Assembly (NCBI RefSeq): GCF_002234675.1
Contig: NC_019866.2
Location: forward strand, 248,001-312,000
Direction of reading: 5' to 3'
Source of the DNA: Oryzias latipes
Taxonomy: Eukaryota; Chordata; Actinopteri; Beloniformes; Adrianichthyidae
DNA length: 64,000 bases
Shown here: piece after piece, positions 1-11,332 of the stretch
Layout: each line of letters starts with the position of its first letter
Position numbering within the stretch: position 1 is the first letter of the stretch
Program-made: the position numbers and the translations under genes
The notes under the pieces: generated by a model
The model's input: only the letters and a program-made list of their open reading frames with translations
The model's database searches: none
Told to the model about the DNA's origin: nothing

Positions 1-188
1 TCGGCATCACTTTTGTTGGAGACGACCACCTTGTTAGGTGGAATGGAGAGCTTAGTGGGTGTAACCGGGGTTTTCCTTTTAGTAGACAGCGAGGATACTT
101 CCATGGCGTATTCGTGGTCATGTGTTGTCATCTCTGGGTTTTTGGATGCGGGAGTCGGCTTCTCCGATACAGGCTTTTCCCGTGGCAT
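1..188 (-). CDS. Unassigned partial ORF running off the left edge
   Basis: On the minus strand a reading frame stays open from an ATG at 186-188 to the window edge (about 62 codons). The same frame is open further upstream to a stop near 239. The peptide is rich in Lys, Pro, Thr and Ser, starts MPREKPVSEKPTPASK and has no motif I recognise. Just upstream on that strand lies CpG-containing DNA with an acgcatgcgcga motif near 445-456, which resembles an NRF-1 site, so a real 5' exon is possible. A retrotransposon ORF1 is an equally good explanation. Function unknown. Confidence 0.3.
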   Translation of the reverse strand, partial: MPREKPVSEKPTPASKNPEMTTHDHEYAMEVSSLSTKRKTPVTPTKLSIPPNKVVVSNKSDA

Positions 189-1318
189 TCTAGGAGCTCT
201 TAATATTGCTGTTGTTGTTTTTCCCACTTCGTTCTTGTCTCTTTACAGTGGTAAGACTTGAGAGTAATAAAAAAATAAAGCAAAACTAGTTCAGCAGTTT
301 GAAAACGAGGTCAAAAGGGATATTTTGGGACCGGATCGTCGCAGCTCACAAAAAGTTGACCGCACGGACCGCCATCTTAGCTCCCTGCTGGCTGGGGGAA
401 CACCTGGCGCTACTCGATCTGAAACGGCCACCCGATCAGTCTACGCATGCGCGACTATTACAAATGTACTTTTGACAACGAGCGGCTTTTCAAGGAGAGG
501 TATCAACAGAGGAAAGACCTGGACCGCATTTAGCAGCAGAAACCTGCAGAATGCAGACTCTGCTCCAAGTCCTTCCACATCAGCAGAGAGGATTTTGTTT
601 GTGAGTCAATCCCGACGACAATATCGGACACAAAGCACCAAAGTCTGACGGTGACCTGCTGGACGCTGACGTTGGGGGTGTGGTCAACGTCACTATAAGT
701 TTTTCAGATTTGTTGTAGGTCCTAAAGCGAGGAGATAAGGACGCCTCTAAAACTGGCATTACTCAAACACGCTGGTTCACTCTGAGAGAGAGGAATGATA
801 TTAGAGGTTTCTGTGATTTATTCTAATACTGTTATGAGTACTTATGATGATTTATGCTGATCATCAGTGTTTGTGACCATTTACGATTCTCCACCGTTTC
901 TTCAGGCCGCGTTCTTTCATTTGTCGGCGCTGTAATCCAGTCGGGGAAGTTCTCTGTTGAGGAAAACATCAACTCTTGATGGCGGACTTCCTCGCTGTTT
1001 CAAACGCTCAGACTGTCCTAAAGAAGGCGGAGCTCTCAGGAAATGCTACCAACGCTATTTTCAATCTTGAAACAACAAATGTATAAGCCAGGCAGTAAAT
1101 ATAATTAAAGCTGCGATCGGCATTTTATGGCCTGCAGGTGCTACCCCCCCTCCCAACCCCTACGCTCCACAGCCGCCCGGGTCTAGACCACCCACCTTTG
1201 ACCCGACCCCATTTGCTGAGCAGCCACTACACACATCTAACCCCTCCTTCTCTTTCTGTAAGGCTAACTGAGCTGCATGTTGTTAAAAGTGCTAGCATTG
1301 CTATCAGCATTATCCACT
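189..1318. other. Non-coding stretch, nothing firmly identified
   Basis: No convincing exon or element end is visible. Around 445-640 a short plus-strand frame reads YKCTFDNERLFKERYQQRKD before a stop, which could be a decayed exon or repeat relic. The rest is mixed-composition DNA with short pyrimidine runs near 1140-1250. Confidence 0.3.
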
Positions 1319-1790
1319 GACTCAGAAAAACACATTGCTTATGATTATCATATTGGTAAGAGGTACATGTGATAAATTGATGGAAAATCCACCTTTTTTC
1401 AAAATGGCGACTATTCTGTTGATTTTATCTCCATAGCAACCATTTTATGTTTTGATCACCTGGGCATAACGAACAGATCAACGTAGGTTTCAGACGAATC
1501 GCAAATAGTAAACTTCTGGATTTCCTTTACAACTGAGGTTTCTTGCTAACCACGCCCACATTGCTTATATGTTCGTATCCAATGTAATATCAATTTGTTC
1601 AGTGCCAGCCATGGATGCATGCCTTAAATTTTCACAATATTCCGTTGAAAAATGTGCAAGTAACAAGAGTATTGTCACTTTTATTAGCTTGCCACGCTCA
1701 CGCCATTCAAAATCTACAAATTCTTTTTACAACATTTTTTCTACAATAGCATTGATGCCCGGGAAGTTAAGAGACAATCAATGAAAATTC
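1319..1790. repeat. Dispersed repeat, copy 1 (unknown family)
   Basis: This stretch matches 32089-32480 over several hundred bases with scattered substitutions and small indels. Shared blocks include the run around ttgattttatctccatagca and the flanking cagatcaacgt. No terminal inverted repeats or coding capacity were seen. Divergence is clearly greater than that of the med15 duplication, so it is an older interspersed repeat and not part of that block. Confidence 0.55.
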
Positions 1791-2109
1791 CTAGGATGAG
1801 TTTTCATTTGTATCCGGTAGTAAAGGTGCTTTTTTTTATTTAGAAAATTCAAGATGGCGGCCTTCTCCCGAGGTCAAACGTCAACAAAACTCCACCGGTG
1901 ATTGTAGACTTAAGATGGCGGTATGTGTGTGAAATGTTGTGGAAATTGCTCAAAAAGAAGTTCATTTTCCCATATTGTCGGAAATCGCTAAATCTCAGAT
2001 TTTGGCACAAAATGGCCACCAAACCTTAGGTCGTGTGGCCATCCCATAATTATTTTTCAAACTTCCTTTGGATATCTCCAACAAGGATATATTCATTTCG
2101 TCAGTCAAT

Positions 2110-2590
2110 TCTATCCATCCATCCATCCATCTTTCTCCGCTTATCCGGGATAGGGTTGCGGGAGCAGCAGTCTAAGCAGAGATGCCCAAACTTCCGGCCA
2201 CCCCCTCCAGCTCCTCTGGGGGACCCTGAGGCATTCTCAGGCCAGCCAAGAGAGATAGTCTACAACATGTCCAGGGTCTTCCCCAGAGCCTCCACCCAGT
2301 GGGACATGCCCGGAAACACCTCTCCAGGGAGGTGTCCAGGAGGCCTCCGGACTAGATGCCCGAGCCACCTCAACTGGCTCCTTTCGATGTGGAGGAGAAG
2401 CGTTTCTACTCGATTCTACCGGGGCAGGGACACTCCACCCACCGAGAGATGGCAAACTACCCTTCTCCGATCAAGAACCATGGCTTCAGATTTAGCGCTG
2501 CTGAACCTCATCCCAGCCACTTCACACTCCGCCGCAAACTGCCCCGAAACATGCTGGACGTCCTGGCTCGATGAAGCCAACAGGACAAGA
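2110..2590 (-). mobile_element. Rex3/RTE-like LINE, 3' end (minus strand)
   Basis: The plus strand begins with tandem atcc units followed by cttatccggga, the reverse complement of the GATG-repeat 3' tail typical of fish Rex3-type RTE LINEs. Minus-strand reading gives C-terminal RT sequence with LLASSSQDVQHVSGQFAAEC and SEAMVLDRR near 2440-2590. The last part of ORF2 is internally shortened. It probably belongs with the endonuclease fragment at 3215-4480, separated by inserted DNA. Confidence 0.7.
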
Positions 2591-3214
2591 AAGACAGAAA
2601 GACTATCATTTGTCATGCTCTGTTGTAAACCGTGCAATAGGGGGAGCATGGCATCATGGCATTTCAAAGGCGCTGCTGGCTTCGTACGAAGTGCGTGCCA
2701 CGTAAAAAATAGCTTCCTTAATGAGCTCGTATTTATCGGGCGATAACTGCAGAGCTGATAGCAAGAAGAGACACGTGGGACGGCTTCAATAAACACTCCG
2801 GTTGTCAGTAGTGGTCTTCTGCCGGGGACTAGAAGAAAAAGAACTAGGCAGAAAGCGACTTCCTGATGACAGAGAGTTTGCGCTCAGTGTTTTTAAACAC
2901 GCATGTGCATTGACGTATGTATCAGAGGATGTCCGATTGGCCAATCTACATCTCAATCAAGTCCTGTACTTCTCAGTGAGGATTTTGATTGGCTGGTGGA
3001 TTTTTAAGAAGTACTTTTTATTTTATTTTTTTATCCTTTTTGGCCCGCGATCTACACTCATGTCCTTGAAGATCGACTGGTCGATCGCGATCGACGTAAT
3101 GAGCACCCCTGACTACACGTTTTCGCAAAATATACTTTACTGAAAAAGGTGAAAAATATATTAACCGTTAGATATTTTAGTAACTGAGCGGACAAGTGAA
3201 AAATAAAGTCTTGT
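2591..3214. mobile_element. Inserted DNA with a hAT-like terminus
   Basis: This segment separates two parts of the Rex3-like LINE. Its right part (about 3035-3113) ends in atgagcacccctg, the reverse complement of the caggggtgctcat end typical of hAT elements. A perfect 16-bp palindrome, gtcgatcgcgatcgac, lies at 3080-3095. The opposite terminus was not found, so the element is either partial or not what it seems. No transposase coding was seen. Confidence 0.35.
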
Positions 3215-4480
3215 GGTCCGTACTGCTCAAGCGAGCTGGACCGGGCCAGCGGAAAAATGGCTACGTCGAGCCCTGGGTACAGTTTCCGATAGCCAAGCGA
3301 TGCTGCAGAGACATGTCAGCCAAGACACTCCCACAGCATCCAGAGACTTGGGGTACTCTGGGCGGACCTCGTCCGCTCCCGGAGCCTTGCCACTGAGGAG
3401 TTCATTGACTACCTCAGTGACTTCAGCTTGGGTGATAGACAGCCCCCACCCCAAAGTCCTCATTCTCTGCTTCCTTAAAAGAAGGCGTGTCAGTGGGATT
3501 GAGGAGATCCTCGAAGTATTCCTTCCTCCGCCATACAATTTCCCCAGTCGAAGTCAACAGCTCCCCACCTGCACTAAAAACGATGCCTGTAGAGAACTGC
3601 TTTCCCCTCCTGAGGTGCCGGATGGTTTGCCAGAATCTCTTCGAGGCCAACCGATAGTCTTTCTCCATGACCTCACCGAACTCCTTCCAGCACAGAGTTT
3701 TTGCCTTTGCAACAGTCCGGGCCACAGCTCGCTAAGACTGCCGGTACTTGGCGCCTGCCTCTGGAGTCCAACAAGCCAGCCAGGCCTGGTAGGAGTTTTT
3801 CTTCAGTTTGACGGCATCGCTTACTTCTGGTGTCCACCACCGGTTTCGGGGGTTACCGCCGCGACAGGCACCAGAGACTTTGCGACCACATCTCCCGGCA
3901 GCAGCAGAGACAATGGCAGTGGAAAACATGGTCCACTTGGACTCAATGTCCCTAACCTCCCTCTGTTCCTGTTTGAATTTCTCTCGGATATAGGAGTTAA
4001 AGACTAACCTGATGGAGGGCTCAGCAAGACGTTCCCAGCAGACCCTCACCGTGCGTTTGGGTCTCCCACGTCTTTCCGGCCTCCTTCCCCGCCAGCGATT
4101 CCAACTCACCACCAGGTAGTGGTCGGTGGACAGCTCTGCTGCTCTCTTTACCCGAGTGTCCAAGACAGAAGGCCGAAGGTCACCTGAAACAACTACAAAG
4201 TCGATCATTGATCTCCGGCCTAGGGCGTCCTGCTGCCACGTGTATTGATGGACACCCTTGTGCTCGAACGTGGTGTTCGTTATGGACAAACTATGACGAG
4301 CACAGAAGTCAAATAACAAAACACCAGTCAGGTAAAGATCAGGGAGGATTTTCCTACCAATCACGCCCTTCTAGGTGCCCCTGTTATGGGGGTGGGCCTT
4401 GAAGTCCCCCAGGTGGACAATGACCAAATAGGGTACTCCAAACTGCTGTTCCGCTCGTAAGCAAAAACTACAGTCAGTGA
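3215..4480 (-). mobile_element. Rex3/RTE-like LINE, endonuclease to start of RT (minus strand)
   Basis: Minus-strand frames give an AP-endonuclease domain read from 4370 downward: GDFKAH, DFCARHSLSITNTTFEHKG, RRSMIDFVVVSGDLRP and ELSTDHYLVVSW. Then come the linker WWTPEVSDAVKLKKNSYQAW and the start of RT, LLSGKAPGADEVRPEY and SWLTCLCSIAW. Frame breaks near 3730 and 3430 show that it is dead. The med15 duplication block begins directly at its 5' side, about 4485. Confidence 0.75.
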
Positions 4481-4506
4481 TTGTGTGACCGTGTGTTTGT
4501 GTGCAG

Positions 4507-7500
4507 TGACGAGGCCATGAGGAAGGCGGGACCCGGCACCACGACCCACAAGTCTGGCACGGACATGGAGAACCAAGTCTACAACAAGGCCAAGACCAGA
4601 GTGAGTCTTCCTGGTTGGTGGGACCGAGCTCCGCCTGCATGTTCTCCTCCTGTTACTGAACAGGTCACGCTCAGAACTGACCCGACCACTGTTTTCCAGG
4701 ACGAGTATCTTTCACTGGTGGCGCGGCTCATCATCCACTTCAGAGACATCCGTAAGTGTTGCTCTGTGAAACGGGAGTTTGTGTCCAGCTGTGCTCCAGA
4801 ACGCAGGACGCAGCTGGAGGAAAGAGGCTCTCAGCGGTTCTCCGGAGCGCTAAGCTGCGAGCCGATTTAGCTGAAGGTTCAGAGACATTCCAGAGCGAGG
4901 AGACGGCGCCGTCTGCTAGCATGAGGAGGTCTGGAGTGATGAGGCTCATGACGGCGCTGTGGTGGTTCTGGATGCTTTGTGAGACGTGACGTCATGCCTT
5001 CAACCCTCAGCCTGTCCTCTGTCTTTCCACAGATAAGAAGTCCCTGGGGGGTCCAGGTAAGCGGTCCTGCGGTCCTGTTCTGGATGGGTTCTGCTCTCTG
5101 CTGCAGTCACCGCCGCCATGATCTGACGCTGCATGTTGGATGGGCTTAATGTTGTTTGTCGTCTACCTTCTGCTAGATCCCATGAATGCCCTGACTAACC
5201 TGACAGGGGTTGGAGTGGGGCCTGGCGCCATCGGAATGGGGCCTCGCCCTGCCGGGGCTCAAGTGGGGGGCATGGGGCCCATGGGGCAGATGCAGATAGG
5301 CCAGCATGTCATGGGAGGGGTGCCTGGAAACCCACAAGGCAGTGAGTGTTTCCTCTGCGTGATGTTTGCTCTCCACAGCGCCCCCTAGCTGCCATGTGTC
5401 TGCTTCAGCATGCTGTGCCTGAGCGTTCAGCCCGTCCGTGGCTGCCTCTGAGCTGCCGGCGCCACATCCTCCGCTTCTGTGTCCGCAGTGTCAACGCCGG
5501 CCCAAATGCCCATGCAGACGATGGTGCAGCAGCAGTTCCAGCAGTTCCAGCATCAGCAGCAGAACCAGCAGCTGCAGCAGCACCAGAACCAGCAGCTGCA
5601 GCAGCACCAGAACCTGCAACAGCAGCTGCAGCAGCACCAGAACCAGCAGCTGCAGCTGCAGCAGGCCCAAAACCAGCAGCTGCAGGTACAGCAGCAGAAC
5701 CAGCAGCTGCAGCAGGCCCAGAACCAGCAGCTGCAGCTACAGCAGCAGCACCAGAACCAGCAGCTGCAGCAGGCCCAAAACCAGCAGCTGCAGCTACAGC
5801 AGCAGCACCAGAACCAGCAGCTGCAGCACCAGAACCAGCAGCAGCAAAACCAGGTAGAATCCTAACACAAATTGGTCAGGACCGATTCTGAAGACAGATG
5901 TTGAGCATGTTCTGTTGAGCAGCGCCAGATTCCTTTGCACCTCCCACTGTCTGCTCCCCGCCCTCGGTGTTTCTACGGTAACGGCAGTCTGTCCTGGTGT
6001 CCGCAGATGCACCAGGTGAGGATGTTCCCGCAGCTGCACCACCCTCAGGCCCAGCCTCAGTCCATGCATCCCATGGTGCATCAGGTCCAGGTCCAGCCGG
6101 CGCCGGGTCAGATGCCCCCCCACTCCCAGCAGCAGCAGCAGCAGCTCAAAGCCTTCCAGGTACCAGCGGTGTCCGGCGGGTCCGGACCAGTTCAGTTTTT
6201 CGTCCTGACAGTCCTTCTCCTTGTGTGGGAAAGCAGGCCCGTGCCACCATGCAGCACTCGGCGCAGATCGTGGCCCCGCCCCAGCTGTCCACGCCCGGCG
6301 CTGCACCTGGACAGGTGAGTCCCCGCTCTTCAGCTCCAGAACCAGCACTTTATGTCTCGGCGCTGGACCTGCAGCTTCTGCTCTCCGTCTGAAGCTGGGT
6401 CGTCCCCCGATGCAGAGTCTTAGCCGGCCGACCCGACCCGTTCTCAACCCCCCCAACGCCTCTGCGGCCCCCACCCCTTCCAACGTGGTTGGAGGACAGG
6501 TAGGTACTCTCCAACGCCTGTACGTTTGCAGCAGAACCGAACCAACAGAACCACACCAACAGAACCACAGAACCACACTATGATTAACAGCCCTCTACAA
6601 TTGTATCACAGGTGCAGCACGCCATGATATCATCGCCCTCACCTGTGCAGGTGCCAACGCCACAGATGCCCCCGCCCCCTCAGCCCTCACCCCAGCCCCC
6701 CACCTCACAGCCCAGTTCAGTCAGGTAGGACAGTTGCTGCCCCCCCCCTCGCACACGCTGCGTGTCCTGGTTCCGACTCTGTTCTGGTTCCGTTAGCTCC
6801 GGCCCGACTCCCTCCCCAGGAGGATTCCAGCCCAGCCCCTCCCCTCAGCCCTCCCCCAGCACAGCCACCTCCAGCAGGCCCCCTCAGATCTACAGCGTTC
6901 CCTCTCCAGGACCGCTCAACACTCCAGGTATGCCGGCAATCCGTACCAGAACCGCTCAATGGCCGCGGTCGGGCAGGTAAACTGACTCCCAACTTCCCCC
7001 CCCCCACCCCCAGGTAACCCCGGCTCCGTGATGAGTCCATCTCTGGAGGACCAGCAGTACATGGAGAAGCTGAAGCAGCTGTCCAAGTACATCGAGCCGC
7101 TTCGCCGCATGATCAACAAGATTGACAAGAATGAAGGTGAGGCGGAGACACAACCCAGAGCTGGTTCCGGTCCGGACGGACAAAGCTCAGTTCTGATTCT
7201 GCTCTCAGACAGGAAGAAGGACCTGAGCAAGATGAAGAGTCTGCTGAACATCCTGACCGACCCGAACATCAGGTAGCACCTGCAGCGCCCCTCCCCCTCC
7301 TCCACTCTGTAGCCTCACCTGCCCTCTGACCCCCAGGTGTCCTCTGAAGACGCTGCAGAAATGTGAGATCGCCCTGGAGAAGCTGAAGAATGACATGGCT
7401 GTGGTAAACGCACACACTAACACACACATACAAAAAACACACAACCCCAACCACACATACACACGGACCCCTTCACTGAGATGGGTCTTCCATCAGACCC

Positions 7501-10493
7501 AGACCTCCTCTCTCTCTCTCTCCTGTGACCTTTGCACCTCCAACCCTCCAGGAAATCTCTCTCTCTCTCTTTCAGCCCACCCCCCCTCCCCCACCCATGG
7601 CCACTAAGCAGCAGTACCTGTGTCAGCCTCTGCTGGACGCCATCATCACCAACATTCGCTCGCCGGTCTTCAACCACTCCCTGTACCGGACCTTTGCCCC
7701 CGCCATGAGCGCCATCCACGGGCCCCCCATCACGTAGGTTTTTTATTGCGGACGCCGGGCGCTGCTCTCTCGCCGAGCTCTGTCTAACTGTGTCTCTGCC
7801 GCAGCGGCCCCAACGTTTCTGGGAGGAAGAGGAAGCTGGAGGAGGATGAGCGGCAGACCGTCCCCAACATCCTGCAGGGGGAGGTGGCCCGCCTGGACGT
7901 CCGCTTCCTGGTCAACCTGGACCCCTCGTTCTGCAGCAACAATGGCAGCGTTCACCTCGTCTGCAAGCTGGGTGAGCGGCTAGCACGAGCGGCTAGCATT
8001 AGTGGTTAGCTTAAGCAGCTAGCATTAGTGGTTAGCATAAGCAGCTAGCATTAGTGGTTAGCATAAGCGGCTATCATTAGTGGTTAGCATGAGTGGCAGC
8101 ATTAGGGGTTAGCATGACTGGTTAGCATGAGCGGCTAGTATGAGCGGTTAGCATTAGGGGTTAGCATGAGCAGCTAGCATTAGCGACTAGCATGAGTGGC
8201 TAGCATGAGCAGTTAGCATGAGCAGCTAGCAATAGCGGCTAGCATTAGTGGTTAGCATGAGCGGCTAGCATGAGCGGTTAGCATGAGCGGCTACCATGAG
8301 TGGCTAGCATGAGTGGTTGGCATGAGTGACAGCATTAGGGGTTAGCATTAGAGTTTAGCAGGAGCGGCTAGCAGGAGCGGCTAGCATGAGTGCTTAGCAT
8401 GAGTTGCTAGCATAAGCGGCTAGCATTAGTGGTTAGCATGAGCGGCTAGTATAAGTGGTTAGCATGAGTGGCAGCATTAGGGGTTAGCATGAGTGGTTAG
8501 CATGAGTTGCTAGCATAAGCGGCTAGCATTAGTGGTTAGCATGAGCGGCTAGCATAAGTGGTTAGCATGAGTGGCAGCATTAGTGGTTAGCATGAGTGGT
8601 TAGCATGAGTGGCTAGCATTAGAGTTTAGCATAAGTGGTTAGCATGAGTGGCAGCATTAGGGGTTAGCATGAGTGGTTAGCATGAGTGGTTAGCATGAGC
8701 AGCTAGCATGAGTGGCTAGCATAGGTGGTTAGCATGAGTGGCAGCATTAGGGGTTAGCATGAGTGGTTAGCATGAGCAGCTAGCACGAGCAGCTAGCATG
8801 AGTGGCAGCATTAGGGGTTAGCATGAGTGGCGGCATTAGGGGTTAGCATGAGTGGTTAGCATGAGCAGCTCGCATGAGTGGCTAGCATAAGTGGTTAGCA
8901 TGAGTAGCAGCATTAGTCGTTAGCATGAGCGGCTAGCATGACTGGTTAGCATGAGCGGCTAGTATGAGCAGTTAGCATGTGCGGCTAGCATTAGTGGTTA
9001 GCATTATTGGCTAGCATGAGCGGCTGACATTAGTGGTTAGCATAAGCGGCTATCATTAGTGGTTAGCATGAGCGGCTAGCATAAGTGGTTAGCATGAGCG
9101 GCTAGCATTAGGGGTTAGCGTGAGCAGCTAGCATGAGCAGCTAACAAGAGTGGCTAGCATAAGTGGTTAGCATTAGAGTTTAGCATGAGCAGCTAGCATG
9201 AGCAGCTAGCAATAGCTGCCTAGCATGAAGGGCCAGCATGAAATGGATGACATAATCTGAAGGATTTCTCCCTCCGTCCCGTTGTCAGATACAGTCCATG
9301 GTTCCTTTAGGGCAGTGTTACGTCCCGGCTAAGTGGGTGCAACATAAAAGACACAACCAAGGGCTTACAGTACAAAGCAACCAGGTTTATTCCCACTAAT
9401 GTGGAAACACTAACAACAAAATAGGCCGCTGTGACAAGCATGAGTCATCCTGCTGGTGTGGCTGCCAGCCATGGGGGGAGGAAAGGGAGGAGCCAAAAAG
9501 GGCCTTTAACCCTCCTCAATCAGGGGCTTCTGGGGCGGGCGGGGAAATCTGGAGCTGGAATAAAGAAACTGAAAAAACAAGAAATGGGCGGGGTCACATG
9601 ACTGATGTGGGGGGGGGGTCTTCAGGAGTCTCATGTTCACCATGGTCTTCAAGTGTAGCTTCTGAATGGTTTCTGTCTTTGACGTCAGTCTTTATGTTGA
9701 TTTATGTCAACTTTAACGCCTTTGAACAGATATGCTAATGCTAATGCTAGCTCCATCAGAATAGGGTTCATTGGATTTGACCTTTGGCTCCTCCCTGAGC
9801 ATGTCAGAGCAGAACCGGGCGTCTGGCGTTCCGTTCTTGACCTTTTTCTCCAGTTTCAAACAGAAACCGTAAATCCGGAATCGTTGCAGTTCAGCTTCAT
9901 TCTGAAACCGACCCACTCGCTCCAGCATCAGAGTTCCACACGTCTGATTCTGGCGGCGTTTTAAGGGTTAAACCATCCAGAAAAACCCGGTTCTGGTGTC
10001 AGAAGGAAATCCATCCCTCTGCTGAAATGTCTGAAGTAACTGTAGTAGTTCATGGGGCCATGTCCTACTTTTACTACAGTACTCTGCTCTGGTCAGATGC
10101 TTTGACGTTCTGATCCGGGACCCTGGAGGAACCTGGACTGGAACCTGAATGAAGGTTGTGACTCCTCCTCCTGTTGGTTCCTCCTCAGATGATAAGAACT
10201 TTCCCAGCGTTCCTCCTCTGCAGCTCAGCATTCCCGCGGATTATCCGGACCAGAGCCCGCTCTGGAGCGACGACGGCGAGCAGTACGGTGAGTGTGAGGG
10301 CGGCGGCGGCGGGGCGGGAAGCCTAGGCTGGTAGTGATGCGTTTGTGCGTCCTCAGGTGCCAACAGCTTCCTGCAGAGCGTGCACCGCAACATGACGTCC
10401 AAACTGCTGCAGCTGCCCGACAAACACTCTGTGACGGAGCTGCTCAACACCTGGGCCCAGAGCGTCCGGCAGGCGTGCCTGTCTGCCGCCTGA
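4507..10493 (+). CDS. med15: Mediator complex subunit 15, exons 2-18 (copy A; exon 1 missing upstream)
   Basis: MED15 is a Mediator tail subunit that binds transcription activators through its N-terminal KIX domain. Exons read with GT-AG borders and continuous phase: 4507-4600, 4700-4751, 5033-5056, 5177-5341, 5489-5853, 6007-6159, 6237-6314, 6416-6499, 6612-6724, 6797-6927, 7014-7136, 7209-7272, 7337-7403, 7576-7733, 7805-7971, 10189-10287, 10357-10493 (TGA). With the 68-nt exon 1 at 13880 the product would be 713 aa, against about 790 in human. Exons 2-3 supply most of the KIX (DEAMRKAG, ARLIIHFRDI). Exon 6 is Gln-rich and exons 7-11 Pro/Gln/Ser-rich. Exons 12-18 form the conserved C-terminal Mediator-binding region (KLKQLSKYIEPLRRMINKID, LPDKHSVTELLNTWAQSV). 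Exon 1 lies downstream at 13880, out of order, and no copy was found between 1 and 4500, so this copy may lack a promoter. Confidence 0.93.
7975..9232. repeat. Minisatellite of tagcatgagtgg-like units in med15 intron 16
   Basis: About 1.25 kb of degenerate 12-13 bp units alternating gctagcat and gttagcat with gagtg, gagcg or aagtg spacers. It begins four bases after the exon 16 splice donor and fills more than half of that 2.2-kb intron. It is absent from copy B, where the interval is deleted. Confidence 0.9.
9318..9600 (-). mobile_element. LTR-like relic in med15 intron 16
   Basis: The plus strand starts tgttacgtccc and has an inverted polyadenylation signal (ggtttattccc near 9390). On the minus strand this reads as aataaa followed by a 3' terminus ending gggacgtaaca. 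This resembles the end of the complete LTR at 48701-49450. The other boundary and a target duplication were not found. Tentative. Confidence 0.3.
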
Positions 10494-10771
10494 AGCCCCG
10501 CCCACCTGGGGTGGTCCGCTCATGCCACTGCCTCAATGCATTCTGGGTGACTGAGACTCAACAGACTTCTTTCTTTTTGGTGGGGCGCTCCTGTTTGTGT
10601 TTATGAAAAGTCTTCCTCACATCACCTTCATCGCTTCCTAAAGATTCCCACTGGGGGGGTTGGAGGCCGACGGGCCCCCTGGTGGGCTAGCCCCCCCTCC
10701 CCATGAGGCTGGATCAGACAGACACAGGCTGGGATCAAAGTTTATTGATGTACAGAGTGTTCCTGAAGGCA

Positions 10772-11081
10772 TCAGAAGCTGAGGGAGAAGGCTCTGTAGG
10801 ACGGGTTTGTGAAGACGTCGATGCAGCTGCTACTCCCCCCCACTGTCAGCACCTGCAACACACACACCTGCGTCAGAGCCCCGCCCCCAGGTGGGCACTG
10901 CTGCCTTCAGGGCCCCGCCCCCAGGTGGGCACTGCTGCCTTCAGGGCCTCACCCTGTGCTCCGTGCTGCCCGTGTTGATCTGCAGCGTGTTCAGGCTCTG
11001 CGGCGTGCACGGGATCTGCGCTTTCACTGCCCCCCCCAGCAGACAGTGAGACACAAACTGCCCCTCCCCCACCGCCAGGAT
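10772..11081 (-). pseudogene. thoc6: thoc6 3' fragment (last two coding exons), copy A
   Basis: Minus-strand exons 10953-11081 and 10772-10852 are identical in structure to the last two exons of thoc6 at 36874-37002 and 36693-36773. They encode the final WD-repeat segment ([23 protein letters not shown]) and the terminal [18 protein letters not shown] with its stop. The duplication ends at 11139, inside the preceding intron, so the other eleven exons are missing and this piece cannot make THOC6. It lies tail-to-tail with med15 copy A. Confidence 0.88.
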
Positions 11082-11139
11082 CTGCACACACCAGAGCGTT
11101 AGTGTCGGCGCGAGGGGCGTGTCACCTGCAGCGAGGCGG

Positions 11140-11332
11140 CTAGTTCAGCTTTGTACAATGGCGTGATGTGTTCAGGCGCCGCTCTTGGTGGGTGTTTCTG
11201 GTCGTCCACAGCTCAGTGTTTTTTGCCGGGAACTTCCAGTGTGTCTCCGTGTTTCCTCTTTAGTTTCTGCCGCATGTCGTCCTTCATCAGCCAAGAGTCT
11301 GGCGTTAGTCTCAAAGCCTCCTTGTTTCCGTC
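11140..11332. other. Spacer between duplication block and minisatellite
   Basis: No homology to the thoc6 intron in copy B, so this is beyond the duplication edge. A minus-strand frame (RLTPDSWLMKDDMRQKLKRK, stop near 11213) runs out of the adjacent repeat. It could be a relic of an exon or element, but I cannot name it. Confidence 0.25.

Larger units (their letters stand above)
4485..11139. repeat. Segmental duplication, copy A (med15 exons 2-18 plus thoc6 3' end)
   Basis: The sequence from gtgaccgtgtgtttgtgtgc at 4485 to gcagcgaggcgg at 11139 is repeated at 34502-37060, including introns, with only a few substitutions. Copy A is 6.65 kb and copy B 2.56 kb. The difference is mostly two deletions in B, corresponding to about 5690-6950 and 7135-9920 here. 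The left side abuts a minus-strand Rex3 fragment. The right side cuts thoc6 between exons. The boundaries are where the two flanks stop matching. Confidence 0.85.

Noticed and set aside
5385..5400. agcgccccctagctgcc in med15 intron 5 as a CTCF site
   Set aside because: Key positions of the reverse CTCF core do not match. The motif is too weak compared with 13766-13780.
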